Shown here in pieces: positions 33,497 through 42,675 of a stretch of DNA of 61,935 nt. Under the pieces are notes generated by a model, which saw only the letters and a program-made list of their open reading frames with translations, did not search any database and was not told where the DNA came from. Numbering within the stretch: position 1 is the first letter of the stretch; the number at the start of each line of letters is the position of its first letter. Origin of the DNA: Lentilactobacillus kisonensis DSM 19906 = JCM 15041. GTDB lineage: Bacteria; Bacillota; Bacilli; Lactobacillales; Lactobacillaceae. Where the stretch lies: contig NZ_AZEB01000018.1 in NCBI RefSeq assembly GCF_001434135.1, forward strand, positions 1 to 61,935, read 5' to 3'. The position numbers and the translations under genes were made by a program.

Positions 33497-35533
33497 ATGC
33501 AAAATAGTGTACGAAACTTCACAAAGTGGCGTGGAATTGCCAAGCTTATTGGAATGGTAGCAATACTAATCAGTTTCGGAATTGTTTCTGCAAAAAGCGT
33601 AAAAGCCGATATCAATACGCAAGCAACACCGATGACCGCGCTCGTCTATGATTCAGCAACTAAAAAAGCTTCTCAAAATGGTGGATTCTTGAATAATAAG
33701 AATTATGGTGCTCTATCTCCTCGGGTTATTGAATTGAAGCATCAAGCAAATGCCAAAGATAATGGTAGATTACTATTAACTTTCGAGCAGGTAATTACTA
33801 ATAACGAATCAAAATCTGGGAAACATCCTGTTTTTCCAATTTATGAGAGTGATGATAATGGACAAACATGGAATCATGTGACCGATGTTTCGGAGCCACA
33901 AAATGTTCATAAAGACTGGGGGATGATGAATTGCCCACAGCTCTACGAATTGCCTCAGAAGATTGGTGACATGGACGCCGGAACGATTGTTCTAGCTGGA
34001 GATGCAACCCCTAATGACTTGAGTAATACTGATTTACAATTTTTCTCAAGCAAAGACCTTGGCCGTGGTTGGAACTATATGAGTAGCATTGCCAAAGGTG
34101 GTCAGAACCCAACAAATAAGATGGGTGACGACCCGGTTTGGGAACCGTATTTGATGGTTTACAATAACAAGTTGATTTGTTACTACTCCGATGAGACTGA
34201 CAATTCCGTTAAAGCTGGGAACCAAAAGATCGTTCACAAAACAACCAATGATGGCATGAATTGGAGTAATGCTGTTGATGATGTTAATTATGACAAGCTT
34301 GCATCAGGCCAGAGTGAACGTCCGGGCATGCCAACGATTGCTCAATTTCAAGATGGCCAGTTTGCAATGACATTTGAACATCAAGGATATGCCCCAAAGG
34401 GAATTTCATCTGTGAAGTTTACCAAGGATCCAGAAAATTGGAATGCTACTACCGAAGGATATGTTGTTGAGCCTAAGGAAGGGGCACCATACATTACAAC
34501 GTTGAATAATGGAAAAGTGGTTTTCAATGATACCGCATATGACCGCATTTTCGTGTTCAATAGTGCGGACGATATGAAACAAGGAATTGCTCATGCAACC
34601 CCATACGATACACAGCTCGGGCATTCATATAATCGTCAGACACTTGCATTAGCTAACGGACAATTAATGATTGCTAACGGTGGTAACTGGGACGGCAATA
34701 ATAAGATTCGTGTTGAAACATTAAATGTCGGTGATACTGCCCAGCAAGGCAAAGTTATTATTCACTACGTTGATCAAGATGGTAAATCAATTGCTCCAGA
34801 TGATTCATCAGCTACCGGTATCGTTGGTACTGGATATGATGTCACAAAATTAACTCAAAAATCAGTTAGTGGTTATCAGTTGAAAGCTGTTACTAATGGT
34901 CAGCAGAATTTAACTGGGAACTTCGGTGCTGATCCAATCAACATTACAGTTAGTTACCAAGCTAAGCAGCCAGTACCTGCCCCGGATAATAATGGTGGCA
35001 ACAATTCAACGACCACTCCAACGGTAACAACCCCTTCAACCTCAAGCACTTCGACCAGCTCGACTAACAGTTCTTCAAATAGTCAGCCAGCCAAACCGAC
35101 CAGCGAGGTAACCAAGGTTAAACCGTTTATGGCTTATGCCAAACGAGCCGTTTACAAGTATGATCAAGTCACGTTTACCCGTTCAGCTCGTGAAAGCAAA
35201 GTTGCCAAGGGAACCGCGATGAAAGTGGTTGCGATTGCTAAGTCAGCGAATGGGGTTAAGCGTTACAAGTTGAGCGATGGTACGTATGTAACTGCTAAGG
35301 CTTCGTTTGTAGCACCACTGTATTTGACAAAGAACGTTAAGAAGCTGCAGGTGATCAACAAGCACGGTGTATACGAATACAAGGGTCAAACCTTTGCGAA
35401 GAAGAATCGGGCCAAGCACATCAAGCGCGGAACGACTTTGAAAGTGAAGAAAGTTGTTACCCATCACTTAACGACGCGTTATCAATTAACGAATGGTAAT
35501 TACGTAACAGGAAATGCGAAGTTTGTCAGATAA
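33497..35533 (+). CDS. Secreted GH93/BNR-fold glycosidase-like protein with MucBP and C-terminal surface modules
   Basis: A 678-residue exported protein. The signal peptide ends near VKAD (residue 38). Residues 45-415 form a sialidase-like propeller with Asp-boxes (SDDNGQTWNHV, TNDGMNWSN) and DPVWEPYLMVY followed by CYYSDETD, which recalls GH93 exo-arabinanases. A MucBP-like domain (VIIHYVDQDGKSIAPD, about 420-490) follows, then a Thr/Ser/Pro linker (495-535) and two repeated SH3-like surface modules to the end (DUF5776-like). There is no LPxTG. It could trim arabinan or arabinoxylan outside the cell. GH93 versus true sialidase is undecided. Confidence 0.65.
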   Translation: MQNSVRNFTKWRGIAKLIGMVAILISFGIVSAKSVKADINTQATPMTALVYDSATKKASQNGGFLNNKNYGALSPRVIELKHQANAKDNGRLLLTFEQVITNNESKSGKHPVFPIYESDDNGQTWNHVTDVSEPQNVHKDWGMMNCPQLYELPQKIGDMDAGTIVLAGDATPNDLSNTDLQFFSSKDLGRGWNYMSSIAKGGQNPTNKMGDDPVWEPYLMVYNNKLICYYSDETDNSVKAGNQKIVHKTTNDGMNWSNAVDDVNYDKLASGQSERPGMPTIAQFQDGQFAMTFEHQGYAPKGISSVKFTKDPENWNATTEGYVVEPKEGAPYITTLNNGKVVFNDTAYDRIFVFNSADDMKQGIAHATPYDTQLGHSYNRQTLALANGQLMIANGGNWDGNNKIRVETLNVGDTAQQGKVIIHYVDQDGKSIAPDDSSATGIVGTGYDVTKLTQKSVSGYQLKAVTNGQQNLTGNFGADPINITVSYQAKQPVPAPDNNGGNNSTTTPTVTTPSTSSTSTSSTNSSSNSQPAKPTSEVTKVKPFMAYAKRAVYKYDQVTFTRSARESKVAKGTAMKVVAIAKSANGVKRYKLSDGTYVTAKASFVAPLYLTKNVKKLQVINKHGVYEYKGQTFAKKNRAKHIKRGTTLKVKKVVTHHLTTRYQLTNGNYVTGNAKFVR

Positions 35534-35847
35534 TTTTGCGAATCGCCAATTTAATTTTGGTAATACTTTACATTCCACATAACCCCATTTGTGGATCGAC
35601 AAAGGATTAAAATAAGATGCCGTCGAAAATTCTGACTTTTTGGTGGAGATGAAATGGCTACAAAAAATGTCCACAATCTTTTTGAATAATGACTAGAAGT
35701 TTATCAACCCAGTGACTATGCTCTAGGCGAACGGTTAGAAGAACTCTTCTCTGTTCAAGAGAGATCAATGAATAGGGATTGTCCTCATCGTTGTTTTGAG
35801 TGTTTTTCGTTTTGTTTTTGTTCTAATTGGAAGAGAGGAAGAGAATT
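35534..35847 (+). other. Non-coding gap with a possible decayed reading frame
   Basis: After a short inverted repeat (CCACA...TGTGG, 35576-35595), a GGTGGAG ribosome site precedes ATGGCTACAAAAAATG at 35654. The frame runs 11 codons, meets TAA TGA, then stays open for about 40 codons (EVYQPSDYALGERLEELF). This could be a broken small gene; I do not recognise the product. Confidence 0.3.
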
Positions 35848-36195
35848 ATGACAAATACAACGAATTGGCAAGTAGCTTTGAAGTCTCAAATTGATTTTAG
35901 AAACTTTATTGAAGATTATTTCCAGGGACACGATGAATTAACTGGCAGGTATAGCAATACAGCTTATTATGAATACTACACAGTTCGCCTTGGAAGCTCG
36001 GACAATTTGCAGATCACGATGCAAACTGGCGTTACTGCACCCGCCAATTTTGGCTTGAATCAAGTGCCTTATAAGGATGTCGAGACAATTTCGATTGAAC
36101 AATTTAGGCAGTTGATTTTGAATAAGAAGTTTGCCGAGAAGGGGGTCTCGCTCGCTGATGCATTTAAAGCGGTTGCGGGCGTTCCTGGTGCTTAG
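35848..36195 (+). CDS. Small conserved-looking protein of unknown function
   Basis: A 115-residue soluble protein without signal peptide or membrane segment. Two aromatic stretches (TAYYEYYTVRLGSSDNLQI near residue 37) and a C-terminal helix (GVSLADAFKAVAGV) suggest a small alpha/beta fold. I do not recognise the family. GAGAGGAAG before the ATG at 35848 fixes the start; the frame opens seven codons earlier at a TTG. It stands alone between the secreted glycosidase-like gene and the SMR transporter region. Confidence 0.6.
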   Translation: MTNTTNWQVALKSQIDFRNFIEDYFQGHDELTGRYSNTAYYEYYTVRLGSSDNLQITMQTGVTAPANFGLNQVPYKDVETISIEQFRQLILNKKFAEKGVSLADAFKAVAGVPGA

Positions 36196-36427
36196 ATTTA
36201 AGATTGTTTGCAAGGTGTTGCTTTGCAATGTAATTGTACAATTTTCGGGGTTCAAATATATTAGGATAGGATATCTGGATTTCTGAGTTAATCCAAGTAT
36301 TAAAGGTAAACCGGGCAGTCTTGGCTATCTACTAACGCCTGTTCGGACATTTTGTAATGTCGACTAAAATGAAGTATTGTTATCAATTGATACTTTACCA
36401 AGCGGGAGAGGTCAGTTAACTTCATTG

Positions 36428-36456
36428 TTGACAAACATTTTTTCCACGATTAGAAT
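36428..36456 (+). promoter_or_regulatory. Strong sigma-A promoter
   Basis: -35 TTGACA (36428-36433), 17-bp spacer, -10 TAGAAT (36451-36456). It drives the leader or small RNA that ends at the hairpin at 36502-36542. Confidence 0.7.
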
Positions 36457-36462
36457 TACAGT

Positions 36463-36542
36463 CATAAAATTAAGTATGCTTGTTGGTAGCTAAGCAGTTT
36501 CAGACGCTAACCTAGGAAATTATTCCCAGGCTGCGTCTTTTT
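36463..36542 (+). ncRNA. Candidate leader attenuator, riboswitch or small RNA upstream of an SMR gene
   Basis: About 80 nt from the predicted transcription start to a strong terminator: AGACGC (36502-36507)/GCGTCT (36533-36538) with an inner CCTAGG/CCCAGG and TTTTT. The following 140 bp lead to an SMR transporter gene and contain a 20-codon frame (TTG at 36563, SD GGAGG). The promoter-hairpin-efflux-gene order resembles a ligand-controlled attenuator, such as guanidine riboswitches that control SMR exporters. I could not match a known consensus by eye. Confidence 0.45.
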
Positions 36543-36683
36543 ATTTTCTGGAGGATGTGGTTTTGAAATCATTTGATGGGTTCGATGACGACAGTTATGT
36601 AGTTGCTTGGGAGACCTTGTGGTAGTTTACTTAAACTTTGTTGATAAGTTGATATTGAGTTCGATCAATTAAGGAGGTTAATG

Positions 36684-37007
36684 ATGGGATACTTGTTTTT
36701 AACTTTGGCAATCTTAGGCGAACTGGTTGGGACTAATTTATTAAAAGCTTCAGTTGGCTTTACGGTTCTTTGGCCTACAATTGGGGCACTTGGTGCTTAC
36801 GGGGCATGCTTTTATTTTCTTGCTATTGCAATGAAAAGTGTTAATTTAAACGTTGCGTATGCGCTATGGGCAGGCTTGGGGATTGTGTTAACGACGGTTA
36901 TTGCCGTTATTGTATGGAAAGAGCCGATTAACTTTGCTAGCCTTTTGGGAATTGGTTTAATTGTTTTAGGTGTTGTTGTGTTAAATCTATACGGTGCAAG
37001 TCATTAA
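36684..37007 (+). CDS. SMR-family small efflux transporter
   Basis: A 107-residue four-helix membrane protein of the small multidrug resistance family (EmrE/QacE/SugE). The essential membrane glutamate is at residue 13 in ILGELVGTNLLK. AYALWAGLGIVLTTVIAV is the conserved helix 3 segment (the usual motif is AYAxWxGxG), and VWKEP follows. It works as a dual-topology dimer exporting cations or guanidinium. AAGGAGG lies 6 nt before the second of two ATGs, which I chose. Upstream attenuator-like structure suggests ligand control. A terminator follows at 37098. Confidence 0.9.
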   Translation: MGYLFLTLAILGELVGTNLLKASVGFTVLWPTIGALGAYGACFYFLAIAMKSVNLNVAYALWAGLGIVLTTVIAVIVWKEPINFASLLGIGLIVLGVVVLNLYGASH

Positions 37008-37097
37008 GGCTCATTATTTCGGTTGTAATGGTAACTTTAATTACCACTTTTATCCTGTAGAAAGCTGTGCCAGACTGCAGATCCCAGAATTTAACTA

Positions 37098-37136
37098 AAA
37101 ATACCATCATTCCCAGTTTGGGGTGATGGTATTTTT
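37098..37136 (+). terminator. Terminator after the SMR gene
   Basis: AAATACCATCAT / GATGGTATTTTT with an inner CCC/GGG, a compact hairpin with T-tail. Confidence 0.85.
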
Positions 37137-37188
37137 GGCTAAATTTTGAGATCTAAAATGCTATTTTAGTCTCTAATACAAATAAAAC

Positions 37189-37224
37189 CAGCAGCCCAAT
37201 GCTAGAAATAGCGTTTGGCTGCTG
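37189..37224 (-). terminator. Terminator after the amino-acid permease
   Basis: CAGCAGCC / GGCTGCTG stem 33 bp past the permease stop on the minus strand, followed in that direction by a run including TTTTATT. Confidence 0.65.
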
Positions 37225-37257
37225 CTCTTATTTTATATATTGGAGGTCTATTTAAAA

Positions 37258-38655
37258 CTACTGTTCCGCATCTGCTGCAACCAAACTGCGTTGGTGCAAG
37301 TAAGTAACACCACCAAACACAACGGTCCAGATAATAGCACCAACTGCGCCGATAATGTCTTCAGGTATGAAGAACAGGGTGATGAAGATAATGGCAAAAA
37401 ATGCAATGGTGAGTGGGCTCGTAACCGAGTACCACGGCATTTTAAAGCCATCAGGCAAGAAATCAGATGATTCCCGGTACTTTCTGTGGGCAATCATTGC
37501 CAACGCGTAAACGATGATATACATATCATTAGACGAACCAGCCACAATTGTGAAGACTGATGCGGTTGCGCTGGTTAAGCTCATGATTGGTGTGATCAGA
37601 AGGAACAACGCTGAAACGATGATTGCTGCAGCTGGGACGCCGTTCTTAGAAATCTTAGCAATGTGTTTGTGCATCCAACTGTCTTCGGGATTTTCCTCAG
37701 CAATTTGATACATATGGCGGCCGGCGGAGAAGATGAAGCTATTCAGCGATGAAGAAGCGGACGTCAAGACAACAAAGTTAATGACGGCAGCGGCAGCGGG
37801 GAACCCAGCGAGCTTAAATACCTGAACAAATGGGCTGCTGGCGGCATTGAGGTGGGTCCAAGGAATAATCCCCATAATTACAATGAGGGCGCCAAAGTAG
37901 AAAATTAGGATTTTCAATAAAGTTTCGTTAACAGCTTTTTTGATAATTCGATGTGGCGTTTCAGCTTCACCAATGGTAATGCTGACAAATTCAATTCCTT
38001 GAAAGGCAAAAAAGACCATTGGAAAGGCTGAGATAAAGCCTAACCCGCCATGGGGAAACATGGTGAAGTTGTGAAAGATATTTTGGATGGAGGCGTGTCC
38101 CAGCGGGGTAACAGAGTGGCTGAACATCATGAAGACACCAGTAGCGATTAAGGCCAAAATGGCGATAATCTTAATCAAAGCGAACCAAAATTCAGCCTCC
38201 CCAAACACCTTAGCAGCAATTAGGTTAACTGAGGCTAACGTTCCTAAGAAGACCAACTGAATAATCCAAGAAGGAATGGTTGGGAACCAGAACTGGATAT
38301 ATGTAGAGATGGCAGTGATTTCGGCCATGGCACAAAAGGAAAGTCCTAACCAGTAGGTCCACCCAGTGAAATGACCGACTGTGGGGCCTAAGTAACGGGT
38401 AATAAAGGCAACAAAGGTATGTTGCGATGGATCAGAATAAAGCATTTCACCAATGGCCCGCATCATTAAGAAGAAAAAGATACCTAAAACTAAATAAACT
38501 AATAATATTGATGGGCCAGTCTTGCTAATGGTAGTTCCAGAACCGAGAAATAACCCAGTACCGATTGTGCCGCCAATCGCAATCATTTGAACATTTCGAT
38601 TGCTGAGGGAACGCATTGTGCCATCGGCGTTTTCAGTAATATGAGATTTTTCCAT
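37258..38655 (-). CDS. Amino-acid permease (APC superfamily, AAT family)
   Basis: A 465-residue transporter with twelve predicted membrane segments. The N-terminal RNVQMIAIGGTIGTGLFLGSG (residues 19-39, two overlapping parts of the APC substrate-binding GxGxGxF motif) and the conserved QGIEFVSITIGEAETPHR segment in the middle identify the AAT branch, which brings in amino acids such as gamma-aminobutyrate, lysine, or aromatic residues by proton symport. The substrate is not readable. It is preceded on the same strand by an Lrp-type regulator gene, which probably controls it. Confidence 0.85.
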   Translation of the reverse strand: MEKSHITENADGTMRSLSNRNVQMIAIGGTIGTGLFLGSGTTISKTGPSILLVYLVLGIFFFLMMRAIGEMLYSDPSQHTFVAFITRYLGPTVGHFTGWTYWLGLSFCAMAEITAISTYIQFWFPTIPSWIIQLVFLGTLASVNLIAAKVFGEAEFWFALIKIIAILALIATGVFMMFSHSVTPLGHASIQNIFHNFTMFPHGGLGFISAFPMVFFAFQGIEFVSITIGEAETPHRIIKKAVNETLLKILIFYFGALIVIMGIIPWTHLNAASSPFVQVFKLAGFPAAAAVINFVVLTSASSSLNSFIFSAGRHMYQIAEENPEDSWMHKHIAKISKNGVPAAAIIVSALFLLITPIMSLTSATASVFTIVAGSSNDMYIIVYALAMIAHRKYRESSDFLPDGFKMPWYSVTSPLTIAFFAIIFITLFFIPEDIIGAVGAIIWTVVFGGVTYLHQRSLVAADAEQ

Positions 38656-38879
38656 AAACTAACTTCCTCCCTGTTGATAATAGATAATAAATTAAATTAG
38701 AAGTTCTCTAATCAAACTGAAATTATCCTACCACAAGAGGAGCTAATACCGTGATATTCAACAGAAAGTTTTAACATCATTTTGTAATTTGGAAATATTT
38801 TTTATGAAAAAAAGGTAAAAGATAGTTCCAGCCTATGAAAATAAAGAATTTGTTTTCATCTCGTTGTCAGAAATAAAAG

Positions 38880-39323
38880 TTACTCCTCCCCCGGTAACTT
38901 CAACGGCCGTGGACCAATATTGGTAGTAAAGGCAACGTTGGTATGCGTGTTACCAAATTCTTTGAGGGAAGCGTTAAATTCATTAAGTTCGGTCATATTT
39001 TTATAGAAGACTTTAAGTTGAACAGCAGCGTCTCCAGTGATGTAGTTGCACTCCACAACGTTAGGAACCTTTGAGACAAAATCGACAAATTTTGGCAATT
39101 CCTTGTAACTAACATCAATTCTGACGAATGCTTTAATGAGGTAACCTAACTTTTCATAATTGACATTGGCAGTATAACCATTGATAAAGCCGTGGTTCTC
39201 GAGATTTTGCAATCTAACGGAGGCTGACGGGGCAGAAATAAAACAACGCTCAGCGATACTTTTAACTGATGCGCGGCCATCCTCTTGAATAATATTTAGA
39301 ATTTTGCGGTCTAATTTATCCAT
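38880..39323 (-). CDS. Lrp/AsnC family transcriptional regulator
   Basis: A 147-residue feast/famine regulator: helix-turn-helix in residues 1-50 (LDRKILNIIQEDGRASVKSI; ISAPSASVRLQNLE) and a C-terminal RAM ligand-binding domain (VECNYITGDAAVQLKVFYKN near residue 90). The reading frame extends 13 codons upstream, but GAGGAAC before the ATG at 39323 (MDKLDRK, the usual N-terminus) fixes the start. It lies just upstream of the permease on the same strand and divergent from xylA. It likely senses an amino acid transported by that permease. Confidence 0.87.
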   Translation of the reverse strand: MDKLDRKILNIIQEDGRASVKSIAERCFISAPSASVRLQNLENHGFINGYTANVNYEKLGYLIKAFVRIDVSYKELPKFVDFVSKVPNVVECNYITGDAAVQLKVFYKNMTELNEFNASLKEFGNTHTNVAFTTNIGPRPLKLPGEE

Positions 39324-39427
39324 CTGGTCCGTTCCTCTTCTCTTAATTAAATTAACCAACATTATATCATTTCAAGGATTTGAGTGGTGACTTTGGATTG
39401 ATCACAAGGTAAAAATAAAAAAGTTGG

Positions 39428-39511
39428 TGAAAGGGCTTGCAAAATTATTCTGATGATGTATAGTATATTTTGTAAGTTGGTTGTGCAAACAAACTAATTA
39501 AAAATTGGAGG
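39428..39511 (+). promoter_or_regulatory. xylA promoter with cre and XylR operator
   Basis: cre TGAAAGGGCTTGCA (39428-39441, two mismatches) overlaps the -35 TTGCAA (39437-39442). The -10 is TATAGT or TAGTAT (39459-39466). A palindrome GTAAGTTGGTT...AACAAACTAAT (39472-39498) covers the expected transcription start and matches the XylR operator type. GGAGG at 39507-39511 is the xylA ribosome site. This arrangement implies repression by XylR and by CcpA. Confidence 0.75.
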
Positions 39512-39519
39512 ACTTCTAA

Positions 39520-40857
39520 ATGAGTTATTGGAATGTCGATAAAATTAAGTACGTTGGTACCGGAGATAAAAAGTCAGGATTAGGGTTCCAGTATTACAAT
39601 CCAGATGAAGTTGTTGGTGGCAAGAAGATGCGTGACTGGTTACGCTTTGCCGTTGCCTACTGGCATACATTTGACCAACGACTGGTAGATCCATTTGGTG
39701 ATGGTACCGCTCTTCGTCCTTACGACAAGTACACTGACCCAATGGACCAAGCATTGGCTAAGGTTGACGCTGCTTTTGAATTTTATGACAAATTAGGCGT
39801 TGATTTCCTCTGCTTCCATGATCGTGACTTGGCTCCTGAAGGTGACACGCTTCGTGAAACTAACAAGAACTTGGACAAAGTGGTTGACAAGATTGTTGAG
39901 AACCAAAAGACTTCCGGAATGAAAGTTCTTTGGAACACTTCGAACTTGTTCACGAACCCTCGTTTCGTTGAAGGTGCCGGTACTTCTCCATACGCTGACA
40001 TTTATGCATACTCAGCTGCTCAATTAAAGCACAGTCTTGAAATTGGTAAGCGGGTTGGATCTGAAAACTATGTATTCTGGGGCGGCCGTGAAGGTTACGA
40101 ATCACTCTGGAACACTGACATGAAGCGTGAACAAGAGCATGCTGCTAAGTTATTCCATATGGCTAAGGATTACGCTAACGAAATTGGCTTCGATGCTCAA
40201 ATGTTACTCGAACCAAAGCCAAAGGAACCAACCACTCATCAATACGACTTCGATGCTGCAACCACCATTGCCTTCATGAAGGAATACGGCTTGGACAAAG
40301 ACTTCAAGTTGAACTTGGAAGGTAACCATGCAAACTTGGCTGGTCACACTTACCAACACGAAATCCGCGTTGCTAGAGAAGCTGGCTTGCTTGGCTCTCT
40401 TGATGCTAACCAGGGTGACAAGTTGATCGGCTGGGATATTGATGAATACCCATCAAACCTTTACGAAACAACTGCTGCAATGACTGAAGTTGTTGAAAAT
40501 GGTAGCATTGGCCCTCGTGGTGGCTTGAACTTTGATGCCAAGCCACGTCGTTCATCATTTGAACCCGAAGACCTCTTCTATGGTCATATTGTTGGAATGG
40601 ATAGCTTCGCTGCTGGGTTACGAGTAGCTGTTGCCATGAAGAGTGATGGTGTTCTTGATAACATCGTTAAGAACCGTTACAGCTCATTTGATTCAGGAAT
40701 TGGTGCAGATATCGAAAGTGGCAAGGCAAGCATGGCTGACCTTGAAAACTACTCATTAGACAAGACCCAAAAGGAATTGCGTGATGCAACCCATTCTGAT
40801 CATTTGGAAGAAATCAAGGATACGATTAATCATTACATTATTCAAACGTTGAAATAA
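39520..40857 (+). CDS. xylA: Xylose isomerase
   Basis: A 445-residue TIM-barrel enzyme converting D-xylose to D-xylulose with two divalent metal ions. The catalytic His and Asp lie in [15 protein letters not shown] (His near residue 100). Metal ligands lie in [15 protein letters not shown] (Glu, Lys) and [18 protein letters not shown]. Length is normal. Its promoter carries XylR and cre elements. A palindromic element (copy G) begins 1 bp after the stop codon and separates it from xylB, which has its own leader. A central enzyme of the pentose island. Confidence 0.97.
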   Translation: MSYWNVDKIKYVGTGDKKSGLGFQYYNPDEVVGGKKMRDWLRFAVAYWHTFDQRLVDPFGDGTALRPYDKYTDPMDQALAKVDAAFEFYDKLGVDFLCFHDRDLAPEGDTLRETNKNLDKVVDKIVENQKTSGMKVLWNTSNLFTNPRFVEGAGTSPYADIYAYSAAQLKHSLEIGKRVGSENYVFWGGREGYESLWNTDMKREQEHAAKLFHMAKDYANEIGFDAQMLLEPKPKEPTTHQYDFDAATTIAFMKEYGLDKDFKLNLEGNHANLAGHTYQHEIRVAREAGLLGSLDANQGDKLIGWDIDEYPSNLYETTAAMTEVVENGSIGPRGGLNFDAKPRRSSFEPEDLFYGHIVGMDSFAAGLRVAVAMKSDGVLDNIVKNRYSSFDSGIGADIESGKASMADLENYSLDKTQKELRDATHSDHLEEIKDTINHYIIQTLK

Positions 40858-40858
40858 A

Positions 40859-40977
40859 GTGAGCGGAGCAAAGCGGTTAGAAACTGGAAGATAAGTCTCC
40901 TTGGACAGAAATTCCCGGTTCTGGAATTTTTGTCCAAGGTGCTTATCTGGAAGTTTCTGCTTTGCGGAGCGGTCCTA
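40859..40977. repeat. 119-bp palindromic element, copy G
   Basis: GTGAGCGG begins right after the xylA stop codon TAA plus one A. Apical CCTTGGACA/TGTCCAAGG, middle AGATAAG/CTTATCT, outer GGAGCAAAGC/GCTTTGCGGAGC, ending GGTCCTA. It occupies most of the xylA-xylB gap. Confidence 0.85.
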
Positions 40978-41052
40978 ATCTATATGACATAGGCTAACCG
41001 CTAAACAACTAGAATTTCTACGTTTAAGTAAAATAACCAATAAAACCACGTA

Positions 41053-41089
41053 TAATGGGAATGGAATTAATTTTCCATTCTCATTTTTT
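41053..41089 (+). promoter_or_regulatory. xylB leader: -10 box and attenuator-like hairpin
   Basis: TATAAT at 41051-41056 is followed directly by GAATGGAA (41059-41066)/TTCCATTC (41073-41080) and TCATTTTTT. The hairpin looks like a weak terminator placed before the xylB ribosome site (GAGGAGG, 41094-41100). Function unknown; it may set the xylB level relative to xylA. Confidence 0.4.
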
Positions 41090-41107
41090 GATAGAGGAGG
41101 AACACAC

Positions 41108-42622
41108 ATGACCGACTGCGTATTAGGAGTGGATCTTGGGACCAGTGCCGTGAAAGTTTCGGCTGTCACCCAAACTGGTGAAATTATTGCCCAAGAAGGC
41201 ATGGATTTTCCGTTGAACCAACCCAAACCAGGCTATGCTGAGCAAAATCCCAATGATTGGGTCAACGCGACAACTGTGGCCATTGTTAAATTAATTTTGA
41301 ATGATTCAGTCAAGCCAGAACAAATCAAAGGCATTAGCTATTCAGGCCAAATGCACGGGCTGGTTCTATTGGATGAAAACAATCAGGTATTACGGCCAGC
41401 AATGCTTTGGAACGATACCCGTTCTACCAAGCAGCGCGAAGAAATCATGGCTAAGATGGGTGATCGTTTCGTTGAAATCACTCATAACCAGCCATTGGAA
41501 GGCTTCACGCTCCCCAAATTACTTTGGGTTAAGGAAAATCAACCAGAAATCTTTGCCAAGGCGAAAACGATGCTTTTGCCAAAGGATTATCTGAGATTTC
41601 GAATGACCGGCAAGCTTGCCATCGACTATTCGGATGCGACCGGGACGGTGATGTTAGACGTTGATAAACAGGAATGGAGTCAAGAAATCCTTGACACGTT
41701 TGGGATTCCAGCTAGTTTGTGTCCACCGCTGGTTCGCTCAATCGATCATACTGGCAATATTGACGCCTGGTATTCGATGTACTCTGGCTTGTCAACCGAC
41801 ACCCTAACCTTTGGTGGCGGTGCCGATAATGCGTGTGGCGCTGTTGGTGCGGGGATTGATAGCCCATCCAAAGTGCTTTCTAGCATTGGGACTTCTGGGG
41901 TGATTTTGAAATACGAACCCCAAAAGGAAACTAACTATCACGGCGTTTTACAGTATGAAGATCACGCAATCCCAGATGCCTATTATTCAATGGGCGTTAC
42001 TTTGGCGGCTGGTTTTTCACTTAGTTGGTTTAAGAAGACCTTTGCCGAAAAAGAAGACTTTACCGACGTGGTAGAAAGTGCAGCTCAATCAACGGTTGGG
42101 GCTAATGGCCTGCTGTTTGCACCGTACATTGTCGGTGAGCGGGCACCGCACGCTGATGCGGATATCCGGGGTAGTTTTATCGGTGTTGACGGGATCCACC
42201 AACGTCACGACTTTGTCCGGGCGGTTCTTGAAGGGATCATCTTCTCGTTCAGAGATCTTTTGGATATTTACGAAAAAGAAGGGGCTAAATTTGATACCGT
42301 GGTTTCAATCGGCGGTGGTGCTAAGAGCCCCCTTTGGCAGCAAATTCAAGCCAACATCTTTAATACCCGGGTCGTTTCTCTACAAAACGAACAGGGGCCA
42401 GGACTTGGTGCGGCAATGCTAGCGGCTGTTGGTCTGGGGTGGTTCAAAACGATGCAAGATTGCACCAAAGTCTTTGTGAAGTTCAAGGATGTCTTTTTGC
42501 CTGAAGAAGAGAACGTTGCTAAGTATCAAAAACTCCATGAAATTTATAAACAAATTTATCCAAGTACCAAGAAAATTTCTCATGAACTGGTGGCTTATCG
42601 CCGGGAAAATGAAGAGAAGTGA
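41108..42622 (+). CDS. xylB: Xylulokinase
   Basis: A 504-residue FGGY-family sugar kinase that phosphorylates D-xylulose to xylulose-5-phosphate. N-terminal [15 protein letters not shown] (residues 6-20) binds ATP phosphates. [14 protein letters not shown] near residue 76 is the xylulokinase signature, and the catalytic Asp lies in [12 protein letters not shown] near residue 237. C-terminal [16 protein letters not shown] binds adenosine. Length is normal. GAGGAGG precedes the ATG. It follows xylA after a palindromic element and a small hairpin leader, and its product feeds phosphoketolase. Confidence 0.96.
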   Translation: MTDCVLGVDLGTSAVKVSAVTQTGEIIAQEGMDFPLNQPKPGYAEQNPNDWVNATTVAIVKLILNDSVKPEQIKGISYSGQMHGLVLLDENNQVLRPAMLWNDTRSTKQREEIMAKMGDRFVEITHNQPLEGFTLPKLLWVKENQPEIFAKAKTMLLPKDYLRFRMTGKLAIDYSDATGTVMLDVDKQEWSQEILDTFGIPASLCPPLVRSIDHTGNIDAWYSMYSGLSTDTLTFGGGADNACGAVGAGIDSPSKVLSSIGTSGVILKYEPQKETNYHGVLQYEDHAIPDAYYSMGVTLAAGFSLSWFKKTFAEKEDFTDVVESAAQSTVGANGLLFAPYIVGERAPHADADIRGSFIGVDGIHQRHDFVRAVLEGIIFSFRDLLDIYEKEGAKFDTVVSIGGGAKSPLWQQIQANIFNTRVVSLQNEQGPGLGAAMLAAVGLGWFKTMQDCTKVFVKFKDVFLPEEENVAKYQKLHEIYKQIYPSTKKISHELVAYRRENEEK

Positions 42623-42623
42623 C

Positions 42624-42664
42624 AAAAAGGACCGTCCCCATTTTGCGGGTACGGTTCTTTTTTG
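42624..42664 (+). terminator. Terminator after xylB
   Basis: AAAAAGGACCGT / ACGGTTCTTTTTT with inner CCC/GGG, starting 2 bp after the xylB stop. It can also serve the converging SDR gene. Confidence 0.85.
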
Positions 42665-42675
42665 ATTGGCTCAAC

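Noticed and set aside
39459-39511. A riboswitch in the xylA leader
   Set aside because: The palindrome is short, DNA-operator-like and matches the XylR type; no aptamer-like fold is seen.
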